Assembly (NCBI GenBank): GCA_963989245.1
Contig: OZ022349.1
Coordinates: 30,992,193-31,056,192, forward strand
Source of the DNA: Nansenia antarctica
Lineage: Eukaryota; Chordata; Actinopteri; Argentiniformes; Microstomatidae
Direction: 5' to 3'
Length of the DNA: 64,000 nucleotides
The notes beneath the pieces are model-generated. The model was not told where the DNA came from. It saw nothing but the letters and a program-made list of their open reading frames with translations, and searched no databases. Position 1 is the stretch's first letter, and each line of letters opens with the position of its first letter. Both the position numbers and the translations under genes were made by a program. Shown in pieces: positions 1-9,688 of this stretch.

Positions 1-223
1 TTTGTCTCCTCTGATCTGTCTCTCGCTTGTTTTGTCTTCTCTGTGTTTCTAAATGATGTGACGAGTCATTAGTAACTGCCACTTCCTCTCTCTGGTGATG
101 GGAGTTAGCTATTAGCTGCTAGCTGTTAGCTCTGCGTTGTGTGCCTGCAGAGACTCCAGCAGGACACTGGGACAGCTAGCACAGGCTAGCAGCAGTCAGC
201 TAATGCCCTTTAGCCTGTATGTG

Positions 224-508
224 ACAGCAGCTGGGGAAACCGGGAACAAGTCAACCGATCAAAATGTTCCGACGTCTATTCTGAAGAATTTCAATAAATG
301 TCAACGTTGTTGAAAATCAAGGACACATTGCTAGTCGACTTACACAGCTTGTTTTGTGGGCCTGCTAACAATGTAAAGTAGTGTTCTAGTTAACTAGGTA
401 GTAGTGGGGATTACTCACTTACTTTTACACACTTAGCACAAAAAAAAGAATACAAGTCTGAACATTTTGATTGGTTGGTGACTTGTTCCCAGTTTCACCA
501 GCTGCTGT
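224..508. mobile_element. Short palindromic MITE in cacna1g intron
   Basis: About 45 bp at each end are inverted copies. The left arm runs ACAGCAGCTGGGGAAAC, then GGGAACAAGTCA and ATCAAAATGTTC. The right arm (about 460-508) is its reverse complement with few differences. There is no ORF. The ~285-bp size and long inverted ends fit a non-autonomous DNA transposon. No clear target duplication was found, so the superfamily is open. Confidence 0.6.
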
Positions 509-785
509 AACATATGCGATACATAAATACATATACCCAAAAAGCATCAGTAGAACAAAATATATATAATGGGATACCAGTCCACATTGATTTGGCAACT
601 ATCGACATATTCAATTTCTATGTTTGGCATCTTCTCTTTTACCCAGTGTAAAAGTTCAAAGGGATAAAAACGTTATTGATGCATTTGTCTGATGAAGGCG
701 TGGCCTGTGCTGGCTCCGCCTCTTCTCCTCTCTGCCCGCACTGTGCAATGAAGTCATCTGTCGCTTAGTATGTGCCGGCCTATCT

Positions 786-845
786 GTGTGTGTGCGTGTG
801 TGTGAGTGAGTGAGTGAGTGTATGAGAGAGATAGTGAGTGAGAAG

Positions 846-892
<47 letters not shown>

Positions 893-901
893 TGAGTGAG
901 T

Positions 902-935
<34 letters not shown>

Positions 936-1012
936 CAGTGAGTGAGAGAGAGAAAGAGAGAGAGAGACAGAGAGAGAGAGATAGAGAGAGAGACAGAGAG
1001 AGAACAGTAAGT
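786..1012. repeat. GT then GA/GAGT microsatellite
   Basis: A short GTGTGCGTGT stretch passes into a ~200-bp run of GAGA with scattered GTGA, AAAG and GACA variants. It ends about 50 bp before exon A. Long open frames on both strands here (Ser/Leu on one, Arg/Glu on the other) are artefacts of the repeat. Confidence 0.9.
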
Positions 1013-1061
1013 CTGGCTGTGAGCTCCAGAGGGAGGCTGACTCCTCTCCTCTCTGTCCCAG

Positions 1062-1296
1062 GCGGAGCAGCTGGATCCTGGGGAGACAGCGGAGGACAAC
1101 CTGCTCAGCGTACGGAAGTCAGCGGTGGGCCGCACACACTCCCTGCCCAACGACAGCTACATGTTCCTGCCCCTGCCCCCCCTCCTACCCCCCCTGCCCC
1201 CCCAGCCCCCCCCCCCGGCCCTGGGCCCCCTACACAGCCTCACATGGGTCCCAGACTCCCAGCACATACAGGACACCACCAGGATGCATCATGCAG
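1062..1296 (+). CDS. cacna1g: cacna1g exon A (third from last coding exon)
   Basis: The exon follows a pyrimidine-rich acceptor ending in cccag at 1057-1061 and ends at a GTGAGC donor from 1297. It encodes 78 codons plus one base. The start matches the conserved Cav3 tail (EDNLLSV, RKSAVGRTHSLPNDSYM). This is followed by a proline-rich run encoded by C-rich sequence (1158-1222) that looks fish-specific. The exon then leads into HSLTWVPDSQHIQDTTRM. The leftover base combines with exon B to give a glycine codon. Confidence 0.85.
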
Positions 1297-1428
1297 GTGA
1301 GCCAGACCCAGCAGAACCAGTTGCATTCACATCAGTGTTCCATCAGAACTGTTCGTTTTTCCTCTATCGACTTTAACACGTTTTCTGGAAGCATGGCTCA
1401 TTGTCTCTTAACTCTTAACACAAATCCA

Positions 1429-1600
1429 TAAACTCACACACTAAACCCTAAACTCACACACTAAACCCTAAACTCACACACTAAACCCTAAACTCACACA
1501 CTAAACCCTAAACTCACACACTAACCCCTAAACTCACACACTAACCCCTAAAATCACACACTAAACCATAAACTCACACACTAAACCATAAACTCCACAA
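1429..1600. repeat. 20-bp tandem repeat (ACTCACACACTAAACCCTAA type)
   Basis: About eight head-to-tail copies of a 20-bp unit. CTAAACCC is superficially telomere-like, but the units are separated by ACTCACACA, so this is an interstitial minisatellite. Confidence 0.9.
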
Positions 1601-2120
1601 ATCTCTTGCAAAAGCAAACACTGCATTCCAAATGATGTTATGTCTTCTCAAAATCTTGTCATCAGATGACACACACACACCATCAAATGAATAGACACGT
1701 GTAAGAACCAATTTAATATTGGTTGATAAATTGATAAGATTATCAGTAGACCTTTTGCATTTTCAGTGTTACAACACATACATACAGTAGCCTGTTATAA
1801 ACTGTTGTTTTCAGACTCAAATATAAAACCCACAAACACAAGAATGGAATGTTTTTTTATTCTGAAGTCCTGTAGACATCTCAGCAATGACATTTGGATG
1901 TGTAAAGTGTTCGTCATACAGAACAAACAATAGAAAAAAGAAAAGAAGCCTTCTGCATATACTCTACACAAAGGCCAAAAGACCTAGTCGACATCACAGG
2001 CAATGTTCTCCCTGGCCATGCAGAGGGGAAAGCATCGCCTGGCATGACGAATCCAGCCCTGATATACTTCAGATATATTTCAACACAGGAGAGCTCAGCT
2101 TTGGCCCTTTTTTTTTTTTT

Positions 2121-2132
2121 CAAGATGGCGGC
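2121..2132 (+). promoter_or_regulatory. TISU / YY1-type motif at LINE 5' end
   Basis: CAAGATGGCGGC matches the published TISU consensus SAASATGGCGGC, which is both a YY1-type core-promoter site and a translation initiator for mRNAs with very short 5' UTRs. It covers the element's first bases and its start codon. The paralogous copy at 42.65 kb has CAAGATGGCGTC. Confidence 0.6.
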
Positions 2133-5085
2133 GCGCTCAGACGTGCGGCTCGGAGTGGCTCCAACGCTGGTGTTTTTTAGTGTTTTTAAGTACATTTGTA
2201 TGTACATTTTTATTTTAGTACTTATAGGGAACGGTTGTGTAAATAGTACCTACAGCAGACTAGACTTACTAGAAGTTGGTGCGCAAAATGAGAGGACTGT
2301 AACAACGGAATTCTTGAAACAACAAGGAATCCCATTCGAAATCGCTAGGTCGCCGGGTGAAAAGTGGTTCTCGGTCCCAGCCCTCAAGCGCAAACGTCGG
2401 CGTCGTGATCGTAAGCAACGCCGAGGACGAAGGGGAGGCCTGCTAGCTAGGCTAAAGAGAAGTCCGGATAAACCTGCTTTGCCGAGTATTTTCCTATCCA
2501 ACGTCAGGTCTCTGGCTAACAAGATGGACGAATTGAGACTGCAGGTCGCTACTAATAACATCGTGGGAGATAGCTGTGTGATTATTCTCACGGAGACCTG
2601 GCTAAATGACACCATCTTGGACTCCGCGGTAGGCTTGGAAGGAAGGACTCTACACCGGGCGGACCGGACGCTGCTTAGTGAGAAGACGCGAGGAGGCGGC
2701 CTCATTATATCTACGAAGGACAGCTGGTGCTTAAACACAAAAACTGTAAGTAGCCACTGCTCCCCAGACCTGGAATACTTGACTGTTAAATGCCGACCCA
2801 CATACCTCCCGAGGGAATTTAACGCAGTGTACATAACATCTGTTTACATTGCGCCTAACGCGGATGGTAGCTTAGCATTGGCGCGGCTATATGACGTCAT
2901 CAGTAGTGGACTGAGCGCGGACCCTCAAGCCGTACACATCATCGCGGGAGATTTCAATCATGCTGACCTGAAGGTAGTACTACCGAAGTTCTATCAGCAT
3001 GTTAAATGTGCAACAAGAGGAGAAAAAACACTGGATAAGGTATACACCAACATCAAGCTTGCTTACAAGGCTAGACCGCTAGTGCATCTAGGCATGTCTG
3101 ACCATGTGTCAATCCTCCTGATCCCAGCCTACACTCCCATGAGGAAAAGTGCTCCCATCACCACTAAGACTGTCAGAACCTGGCCAGCAGGGTCCGCTCC
3201 ACTGCAGATCTGCCTGAATGACACCTCATGGCAGGAATATGAGCATGAGGACCTGGAACAGTTCACGTCGTCGGTTCTGAACCACATAGTGAACTGCACC
3301 AACTCAGTCACCGTGGACAAACGGGTCCGGGTCTACCCCAACACGAAGCCATGGATGACTGGGAAGGTCCAAAAACTGATCAATGAGAGGGACAACACCT
3401 TCGCAGGGAAGGGCACACTGCTGTACACCACCACCAGGGCTAACCTAAAGCGCGGCATCCGGGAGGCCAAGGCAGACTACAGAGAGAAGATTGAGGAATG
3501 CTTCCTGAGCAACGACTCCAGGCGGGTGTGGCAGGGGGTTCAGCACATGACAAACTTCAGAGCCAACAGGCTCACAGCCGCAGAGGACGACCCCCTGCTG
3601 GCGGAAAAGCTGAACTCCTTCTACGCCCGGTTCGACGAGGGGCGAACGGAGGTAACCACAACACAAACACCACTCTCTCCAGCTCTCAGCAGCCTCACCC
3701 TCACAGAGCATGAAGTGAGACGCGTGCTGAAGGCGGTGGACCCCAGGAAAGCCTCAGGGCCGGATGGCGTCCTGGGACGGGTGCTGAGGGACTGCGCCGA
3801 CCAGCTGGCCGGGGTTTTCACCAACATCTTCAACCAGTCCCTGTCCCAGGCCACCATCCCACCCTGCCTGAAAACCTCAACTATCATCCCAGTCCCGAAG
3901 AAAAGCACGGTGAGCTGCCTAAACGACTACCGCCCGGTGGCACTCACACCAATCATCATGAAGTGCTTCGAGAAACTAGTCCGGGCCCACATACTCACAC
4001 GCCTCCCGCCCAACCTGGACCCATACCAGTTCGCCTACAGAGCCCACAGGTCCACAGAGGACGCCATCGCGACGACTCTCCACTCCACTCTATCCCACCT
4101 GGAGAGGGGAAACAGCTACGCGAGACTGCTCTTTGTGGACTTCAGCTCTGCCTTCAACACCATCCTTCCAGACAGGCTAGTGACCAAACTACTAGACCTG
4201 GGACTATCACACTCTATATGTGCATGGATCAAGGACTTCCTGTCTGACCGCCCCCAGAGGGTGCGGGTGGGCTCCCACACCTCCACAGCCCTCAGACTCA
4301 GCACTGGGTCCCCCGAGGGCTGCGTGCTAAGCCCCATCCTCTACAACCTCTACACCTACGACTTCACCCCCGTCCACCCCAGCAACTCCATCGTAAAGTT
4401 TGCAGACGACACCACCGTGGTGGGCTGCATCTCGGGGGGGGACGAGGAGGCGTACAGGGATGAGGTAGAGCAGCTGAGCAAGCTGTGCAAGGTTAACAAC
4501 CTGCTGCTGAACCAGTCAAAGACCCAGGAAATCATCGTGGACTTCAGGAGGAAAAAATCTGAGGTCCAGCCCCTGCTCATCGACGGAGGGAGCGTGGAGA
4601 GAGTCTCAACCCTCCGATTCCTGGGGGTGCACATACAGGATGACCTGTCCTGGAAGAACAACACAGCAGCCATCATCAAGAAGGCACAACAGCGGCTCTT
4701 CTTCCTGAGAGTCCTCAGGAAAGACCACATCAGACAGGAGATGCTGGTGGCCTTCTACCGCTGCGCAGTGGAGAGCATCCTCACCTACTGCATCTGCAAC
4801 TGGTTCTCCAGCTGCACAGCCGTAGAGAGGAATGCGCTACAGAGAGTCGTGAGAACGGCCCAGAAGATCACCGGCGTCCCCCTCCCCTCTCTGGAAGAGC
4901 TGTACAACACACGCTGCCTCAGGAAGGCCTCCAAGATCTCCAGAGACCCATCCCACCCTGGGTACGAACACTTTGCTCGGCTGCCCTCGAACAGGCGGTA
5001 CAGGACCATGTTCGCAAGGACAAACAGACTGAAGCTCAGCTTCTACCCCAGGGCCATCCAGGCCCTGAACACAGCAAAGACCTAG
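2125..5085 (+). CDS. LINE polyprotein: N-terminal hydrophobic segment, APE endonuclease, reverse transcriptase
   Basis: The ATG at 2125, 4 nt into the element, gives 986 residues. The same frame is open further upstream only through the flanking T-run. In order: a hydrophobic stretch LVFFSVFKYICMYIFILVLI (about residues 16-35) that looks like a signal anchor; a basic cluster near residues 90-112 (KRKRRRRDRKQRRGRRGG); an apurinic-type endonuclease from NVRSL (about 126) through TETW to MSDHVS (about 324); and a reverse transcriptase with ASGPDG, YRPVAL, VDFSSAFN and the catalytic FADD at about 759-762, followed by FLGV and a C-terminal region. There is no separate ORF1 with a zinc knuckle. The frame is intact throughout, so this copy could be young. 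It nicks DNA and primes cDNA synthesis in the nucleus by target-primed reverse transcription (family knowledge). The exact clade needs a tree. Confidence 0.85.
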   Translation: MAARSDVRLGVAPTLVFFSVFKYICMYIFILVLIGNGCVNSTYSRLDLLEVGAQNERTVTTEFLKQQGIPFEIARSPGEKWFSVPALKRKRRRRDRKQRRGRRGGLLARLKRSPDKPALPSIFLSNVRSLANKMDELRLQVATNNIVGDSCVIILTETWLNDTILDSAVGLEGRTLHRADRTLLSEKTRGGGLIISTKDSWCLNTKTVSSHCSPDLEYLTVKCRPTYLPREFNAVYITSVYIAPNADGSLALARLYDVISSGLSADPQAVHIIAGDFNHADLKVVLPKFYQHVKCATRGEKTLDKVYTNIKLAYKARPLVHLGMSDHVSILLIPAYTPMRKSAPITTKTVRTWPAGSAPLQICLNDTSWQEYEHEDLEQFTSSVLNHIVNCTNSVTVDKRVRVYPNTKPWMTGKVQKLINERDNTFAGKGTLLYTTTRANLKRGIREAKADYREKIEECFLSNDSRRVWQGVQHMTNFRANRLTAAEDDPLLAEKLNSFYARFDEGRTEVTTTQTPLSPALSSLTLTEHEVRRVLKAVDPRKASGPDGVLGRVLRDCADQLAGVFTNIFNQSLSQATIPPCLKTSTIIPVPKKSTVSCLNDYRPVALTPIIMKCFEKLVRAHILTRLPPNLDPYQFAYRAHRSTEDAIATTLHSTLSHLERGNSYARLLFVDFSSAFNTILPDRLVTKLLDLGLSHSICAWIKDFLSDRPQRVRVGSHTSTALRLSTGSPEGCVLSPILYNLYTYDFTPVHPSNSIVKFADDTTVVGCISGGDEEAYRDEVEQLSKLCKVNNLLLNQSKTQEIIVDFRRKKSEVQPLLIDGGSVERVSTLRFLGVHIQDDLSWKNNTAAIIKKAQQRLFFLRVLRKDHIRQEMLVAFYRCAVESILTYCICNWFSSCTAVERNALQRVVRTAQKITGVPLPSLEELYNTRCLRKASKISRDPSHPGYEHFARLPSNRRYRTMFARTNRLKLSFYPRAIQALNTAKT

Positions 5086-5815
5086 GTTCTGGGCCCTGAA
5101 CAGTCTGGACGGATTGTTGGCAGCTGCTGGATTGAAAATCAGGTGTAGTGCTGAGACACAAATGTGTACATTTCAAGCCTGCAAACTGCAACACTTTAAA
5201 TGAATGTGCAATAACACTATGTGCAATATGACAACCCTAGGGTACATAAGGTTGCAGAGAATAGGAAATGTTAGAATAGGTATAGCATAGCATAGAGTAC
5301 AGCACAGTGTTTTATTTGTACAGTATAGTATAGTGGATAGTGTACATAGCCTTTATTTATGTAAACCAGCTCCTTTCCCTTCTTGTTTTTCTTTAGTTTT
5401 GTTTTCTTTTCCTAGCACCAGGGGAGCCCCCCCTCCCAAATGTCGTTGTTTGGTACCTGTACTATATCAATGACAATAAAGACCATTCATTCATTCATTC
5501 ATTCATTCATTTATTCATTTTTGTTGCTAAAGCTATGATTTCTTGAAAATCAACAGGTGTTTGCCCATATGAGGAGTGGGATTGTGTGATTGGTGGTTTG
5601 AGTTTAGCATTCTGAATGGCAGTATTTTCCATGTGAACACAAGAGATTTTATCAAGGAAGATTGTGCCAAATGTAGAGAATTGTATTTAGTGTTTTGTTA
5701 ACTGTGTGGTTTACAGCTGCAAGCTGATAAGCAAGAAATGTGTTTGTCATTGTGAATAATTGGTGTGAGAAGAAATACACCAGTTTCAGGTTGTGGTCAT
5801 TGTGTTTGAGGTTCT

Positions 5816-6550
5816 GATGTTAGTGTTAAAGATGTTAGTGTTAAAGATGTTAGTGTTAAAGATGTTAGTGTTATAGATGTTAGTGTTATAGATGTTAGTG
5901 TTATAGATGTTAGTGTTATAGATGTTAGTGTTAAAGATGTTAGTGTTATAGATGTTAGTGTTAAAGATGTTAGTGTTAAAGATGTTAGTGTTAAAGATGT
6001 TAGTGTTATAGCTGTTAGTGTTACAGATGTTACTGTTATAGATGTTAGTGTTAAAGATGTTCGTGTTAAATATGTTAGTGTTATAGATGTTAGTGTTAAA
6101 GATGTTAGTGTTAAAGATGTTAGTGTTAAAGATGTTAGTGTTAAAGATGTTAGTGTTAAAGATGTTAGTGTTATAGCTGTTAGTGTTACAGATGTTAGTG
6201 TTATAGATGTTAGTGTTAAAGATGTTCGTGTTAAATATGTTAGTGTTATAGATGTTAGTGTTAAAGATGTTAGTGTTATAGATGTTAGTGTTATAGATGT
6301 TAGTGTTAAAGATGTTAGTGTTATAGATGTTAGTGTTAAAGATGTTAGTGTTAAAGATGTTAGTGTTAAAGATGTTAGTGTTATAGCTGTTAGTGTTACA
6401 GATGTTAGTGTTATAGATGTTAGTGTTAAAGATGTTCGTGTTAAATATGTTAGTGTTATAGATGTTAGTGTTAAAGATGTTAGTGTTAAAGATGTTAGTG
6501 TTAAAGATGTTAGTGTTAAAGATGTTAGTGTTAAAGATGTTTGTGTTAAA
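5816..6550. repeat. 15-bp minisatellite (GATGTTAGTGTTAAA/ATA), ~49 copies
   Basis: Uninterrupted 15-bp units alternate GTTAAA and GTTATA variants. A marker string with GCTGT and GTTACA variants recurs at 6006, 6171 and 6381 (165 and 210 bp apart, that is 11 and 14 units), so blocks of units were duplicated. Because 15 is a multiple of 3, the minus strand reads as a 301-codon NTNIF/NTNIY frame. I regard that as an artefact. Confidence 0.95.
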
Positions 6551-6690
6551 GCGGTAGAGAAACACTGTAGACACCTTGGAAGGAACAGCTGATTGGACTG
6601 GCTTGTTTTCCTGCAGGCTGCCCCTTGTCCTGGTTGTCTTGGGTGGGAAGAGGTTGTTTAAGATATTGACTGTGCAGGTGAAAAATAACA

Positions 6691-6722
6691 AGTGTGTGTG
6701 TGTGCGTGTGTGTGTGTGTGTA
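6691..6722. repeat. GT microsatellite just before exon B
   Basis: A GTGTGTGTGCGTGTGTGT run lies within the acceptor region of cacna1g exon B, about 15 bp from the AG. Confidence 0.85.
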
Positions 6723-6736
6723 TTTCTGTCCCACAG

Positions 6737-6924
6737 GCTCTTGTCGGTCGCTGCGCTCCCTCTCAGTGGAGGGGGGGTCTCTCTCCCAGGGGGCGTCTCC
6801 CCCCCAGCAGCTGCCTGTCCCCTCTGACCTGTTCAGACCCATCAGCCCCCCCGTCGCTGACCTCATCCCCCGGCTCCCCCCGCCCCGGCACACACACACA
6901 CTCAACCGCACGCTGCTCAGACAG
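6737..6924 (+). CDS. cacna1g: cacna1g exon B (penultimate coding exon)
   Basis: The acceptor is cccacag at 6730-6736, right after a GT microsatellite, and the donor is GTAAGA at 6925. The 188-nt exon completes the split codon of exon A and ends in phase 0. It encodes a Ser-rich start (RSLRSLSVEGGSLSQ) and a proline-rich segment with IPRLPPP, ending NRTLLRQ, which parallels the IPKLPPP...RPLRRQ stretch I recall in mammalian Cav3.1. A simple-repeat ORF that reads on into the downstream CT tract is not coding. Confidence 0.8.
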
Positions 6925-6942
6925 GTAAGACACACACAAACA

Positions 6943-6956
6943 CACATACACACATA

Positions 6957-7025
<69 letters not shown>
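6943..7025. repeat. CA microsatellite just after exon B
   Basis: A nearly pure CA run begins about 20 bp after the exon B donor site. Confidence 0.95.
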
Positions 7026-7027
<2 letters not shown>

Positions 7028-7137
7028 CCAGGGGAATAGGTGACAGTAAACACCTCAACCTCCATCATGACTGTTCTGTGTTTTCCCTCTGTTCTGTGTC
7101 TCTGTGTCACATGTCTGTAAACCTTGTCCTTCCTCTT

Positions 7138-7690
7138 CACCTTCTTCTCTCTTCTCTCCTCCTCCTTCTCTCCTCCTCCTCCTCCTCCTCCCTCCTTCCT
7201 GTGTGTGAACAACTGATCCGCCTTCTCTCCTCCTCCTTCTCTCCTCCTCCTCCTCCTCCCTCCTCCTTCTCTCCTCCTCCTCCTCCTCCTTCTCTCCTCC
7301 TCCTCCTCCTCCTCTCTCCTCCTCCTTCTCTCCTCCTCCTCCTCCTTCTCTCCTCCTCCTCCTCCTCCTTCTCTCCTCCTCCTTCTCTCCTCCTCCTCCT
7401 TCTCTCCTCCTCCTTCTCTCCTCCTCCTCCTCCTCCTTCTCTCCTCCTCCTCCTCCTTCTCTTCTCCTCCTCCTCCTCCTTCTCTTCTCCTCCTCCTCCT
7501 CCTCCTCCTCCTCCTCCTCCTTCTCTCCTCCTCCTTCTCTCCTCCTCCTCCTCCTCCTTCTCTCCTCCTCCTTCTCTCCTCCTCCTCCTCCTTCTCTCCT
7601 CCTCCTTCTCTCCTCCTCCTTCTCCTCCTCCTTCTCTCCTCCTCCTTCTCTCCTCCTCCTTCTCTCCTCCTCCTCCTCCTCCCTCTCTTC
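7138..7690. repeat. Polypyrimidine tract, TCC/TTCTC repeats
   Basis: About 550 bp of C and T on the + strand, built from CTCCTCCTTCT units with one short interruption (about 7198-7222). The mirror-like purine/pyrimidine character allows triplex (H-DNA) structure. Long Ser/Pro and Glu/Arg frames here are artefacts. Confidence 0.95.
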
Positions 7691-7802
7691 CTGTCCTGTC
7701 TGCTTGACCCCCGACCCCAGCTCAGTGTGGTTCAGCAGCCTCCAGACCCCAGCCTGCTGCTGAAACACAGATACTCCTGTTTCTGAAACAATGACACAGC
7801 AC

Positions 7803-8048
7803 ATCTCTAGCTAGCATCTTGCTAGCATCTCACTAGCATCTTGCTAGCATCTCACTAGCATTTTGCTAGCATCTCACTAGCATATTGCTAGCATCTCTCT
7901 AGCATCTCACTAGCATCTCACTAGCATATCATTAGCATCTCTCTAGATAGTATCTCACTAGCATCTAGCTAGCATCTCTCTAGCATCTCACTAGCATCTA
8001 GCTAGCATCTCTCTAGCTAGCATCTCACTAGCATCTCACTAGCATCTA
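7803..8048. repeat. CTAGCATCTCA tandem repeat, left part
   Basis: Irregular ~11-bp units of CTAGCATCT(C/T)A. The array resumes at 9532-9575 beyond the inserted hAT-like element. Confidence 0.9.
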
Positions 8049-9531
8049 CAGGGTTGCCAAGTTTCACCAAAAGTTTGGAGTGAGATTTTTTGGCGGTGGA
8101 GCGACCCAAAACTGTGCACGTTTTGGCAGCGGCGGCCCCTCTCTCCCACCCAATTATTTGTGCTAGTTTCCTGCAATTTTACATGTTGTTCATAATAAAC
8201 CAGCAAGAAATGAAAATAATAAATAATAACATTTTATAAAACAAGAAAAAAATTCAGACAATATATCATATTTATGAAATCTTAATAAACAAATACAGTA
8301 GCCTACAGACTCTAAAAGAAAAATTGGCCCCATCAACAGGACTCAGCCCCTTGGTCAGCAGCAGAAAGACCCGTGGTCATCATCTTATATACAGTGCATT
8401 GCTCATAGATGGCTATCATGTTATACAGTACATACCAGGGTTTTTCCTGGGTCAGAATGAGGGCTTGGTGGGTGATTTTGTGCGCGCACAGCGCGCCCAC
8501 ATTTTTTGGGAGGGACCCCCAATTGTTGTATTTGTATTGGTAAATGGTAAACCCCTGCCCGCTCACTCCGCTCCTCCACCTCGGCTGGCCGACTGGCCCC
8601 ACCTCCTCTACACAGCAGTCGGGCTGCCCGATCACGTCTCTTCACAACACTGGCTCCCCGCTGGTGGAATGAGCTCCCCACGGCTGTCAGAACGGCAGAG
8701 TCACTACCCACCCAAGGTTTTTCCTTCTATCAGTGGCCCCGGGCCCGAGCTAGAGTACTCTTCCTGCAACGAATGGTGGACTGCTAATTCACATGCTTAG
8801 TATTCAAATGTATTGATTGTAAGTCGCTTTGGAATAAGGCGTCTGCTAAATGCCAAACATGTAAATGTAAATGTAAATTGTAATTATTAATAATAATAAT
8901 AATTATTAATGTACCTGGTTATGTTACAGTAGAGAAACAAAAAACTGTTACCAAAACTGAGTATTTCCTAGCTAAGATTGGCAAAAGATTGGCGTGGTGC
9001 AACCGAAATTAGTAAACAACTAGTTTGAAACTAACTAGTAACAACTACTAAATGCCTGCATTTAGTAATGACTTACGCCATATTGGTGCAACCCAGTCCA
9101 GTAGGCTACCAGATACGATGTTGTAATGTATGCACATATTTTGCTACCACGGTTGCCAGATGGAATTGACAATGTCCAGCCCAACCGGTCTAAAAGCTGC
9201 CGAATCCACCCGTCCAGTGTGACCAAAAGTAGCCCAATCTGGCAACCCTGCTTGCTACGTTCTTGCAGCTCGCGTGAACACAGGTTCTTCCATCAGCGCT
9301 CGCCTGCCGCTTGGATTGCAGACTCAAGTTAACGCGCGTGCAGAAAGATGCCACGAAACTCATGTCCGGTAGCTTTCTTTCAAGGAATTTCTCAAATAAA
9401 AGTCCCGTAAAAAAATAAATAAAAATGTGTTGTTATTTCTCGCCGTGAGAAATAGAAATGCGGCGTGAGAGCGTGAGAACTGGTTGAAATGCGTGAGTCT
9501 CATGGTGATTGCGTGAGACTTGGCAGCCCTG
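8049..9531 (+). mobile_element. hAT-like non-autonomous element (family 1, copy 1)
   Basis: The termini are inverted: CAGGGTTGCCAAGTTTCAC at the left and, read on the minus strand, CAGGGCTGCCAAGTCTCAC at the right (17 of 19 match). CATCTA flanks both sides (8043-8048 and 9532-9537). hAT elements usually duplicate 8 bp, and the tandem-repeat target makes the exact length unclear. The interior has no transposase frame. A second, inverted relative lies at 11363-12026, and comparison with it shows that an L2 fragment at 8541-8879 is a later insertion. Confidence 0.7.
8541..8879 (+). mobile_element. 5'-truncated L2-like LINE 3' end inside hAT copy 1
   Basis: In broken frames it encodes pieces like the C-terminus of L2-type LINE proteins. 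It ends with the common fish tail GTAAGTCGCTTTGG, GCGTCTGCTAAATGCC and (TGTAAA)n. The related copy at 11.56 kb reads straight across this point (TTTGTATTG to TAATTATT), so the boundaries come from an empty-site comparison. Confidence 0.75.
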
Positions 9532-9575
9532 CATCTAGCTAGCATCTCTCTAGCTACCATCTCACTAGCATCTTG
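9532..9575. repeat. CTAGCATCTCA tandem repeat, right part
   Basis: A continuation of the 7803-8048 array after the hAT-like insertion. Confidence 0.8.
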
Positions 9576-9617
9576 TTTCAGAAACACAGAGCTTCCCTAT
9601 CCCCCTTCCGCTTTCCT

Positions 9618-9688
9618 AAACACACACACACACACACCCACCCACACACACACACACCCACACACACACACACACACACACACCCACA

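Larger units (their letters stand above)
2121..5519 (+). mobile_element. Near full-length EN+RT LINE (CR1/L2/Rex1-like)
   Basis: The element starts at CAAGATGGCGGC (2121), directly after a T-run, and ends in an (ATTC)n tail at about 5482-5519 after AATAAAG. It carries one long ORF. The 3' microsatellite tail instead of poly(A) fits the CR1/L2/Jockey-type group. The 5' boundary is supported by a second, internally deleted copy at 42218-42655 that begins at the same CAAGATGG. It sits in cacna1g intron 1 in the sense direction. No target duplication could be assigned. Confidence 0.85.

Noticed and set aside
656..1150. Ser/Leu-rich minus-strand and Arg/Glu-rich plus-strand frames
   Set aside because: They are artefacts of the GA microsatellite upstream of cacna1g exon A.
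1429..1600. Interstitial telomere repeats
   Set aside because: CTAAACCC recurs, but inside a 20-bp unit separated by ACTCACACA; there is no regular TTAGGG array. The same holds for 18520-18932.
5786..6691. 301-codon minus-strand frame of NTNIF repeats
   Set aside because: It is the direct product of a 15-bp tandem repeat in an intron, with no start context, domain or conservation to support it.
6694..7804. Long Ser/Pro (plus) and Glu/Arg (minus) frames of 250-340 codons
   Set aside because: They come from the CT/GA-rich tract. Only the first part (6737-6924) is real coding sequence, and it ends at a clear splice donor.
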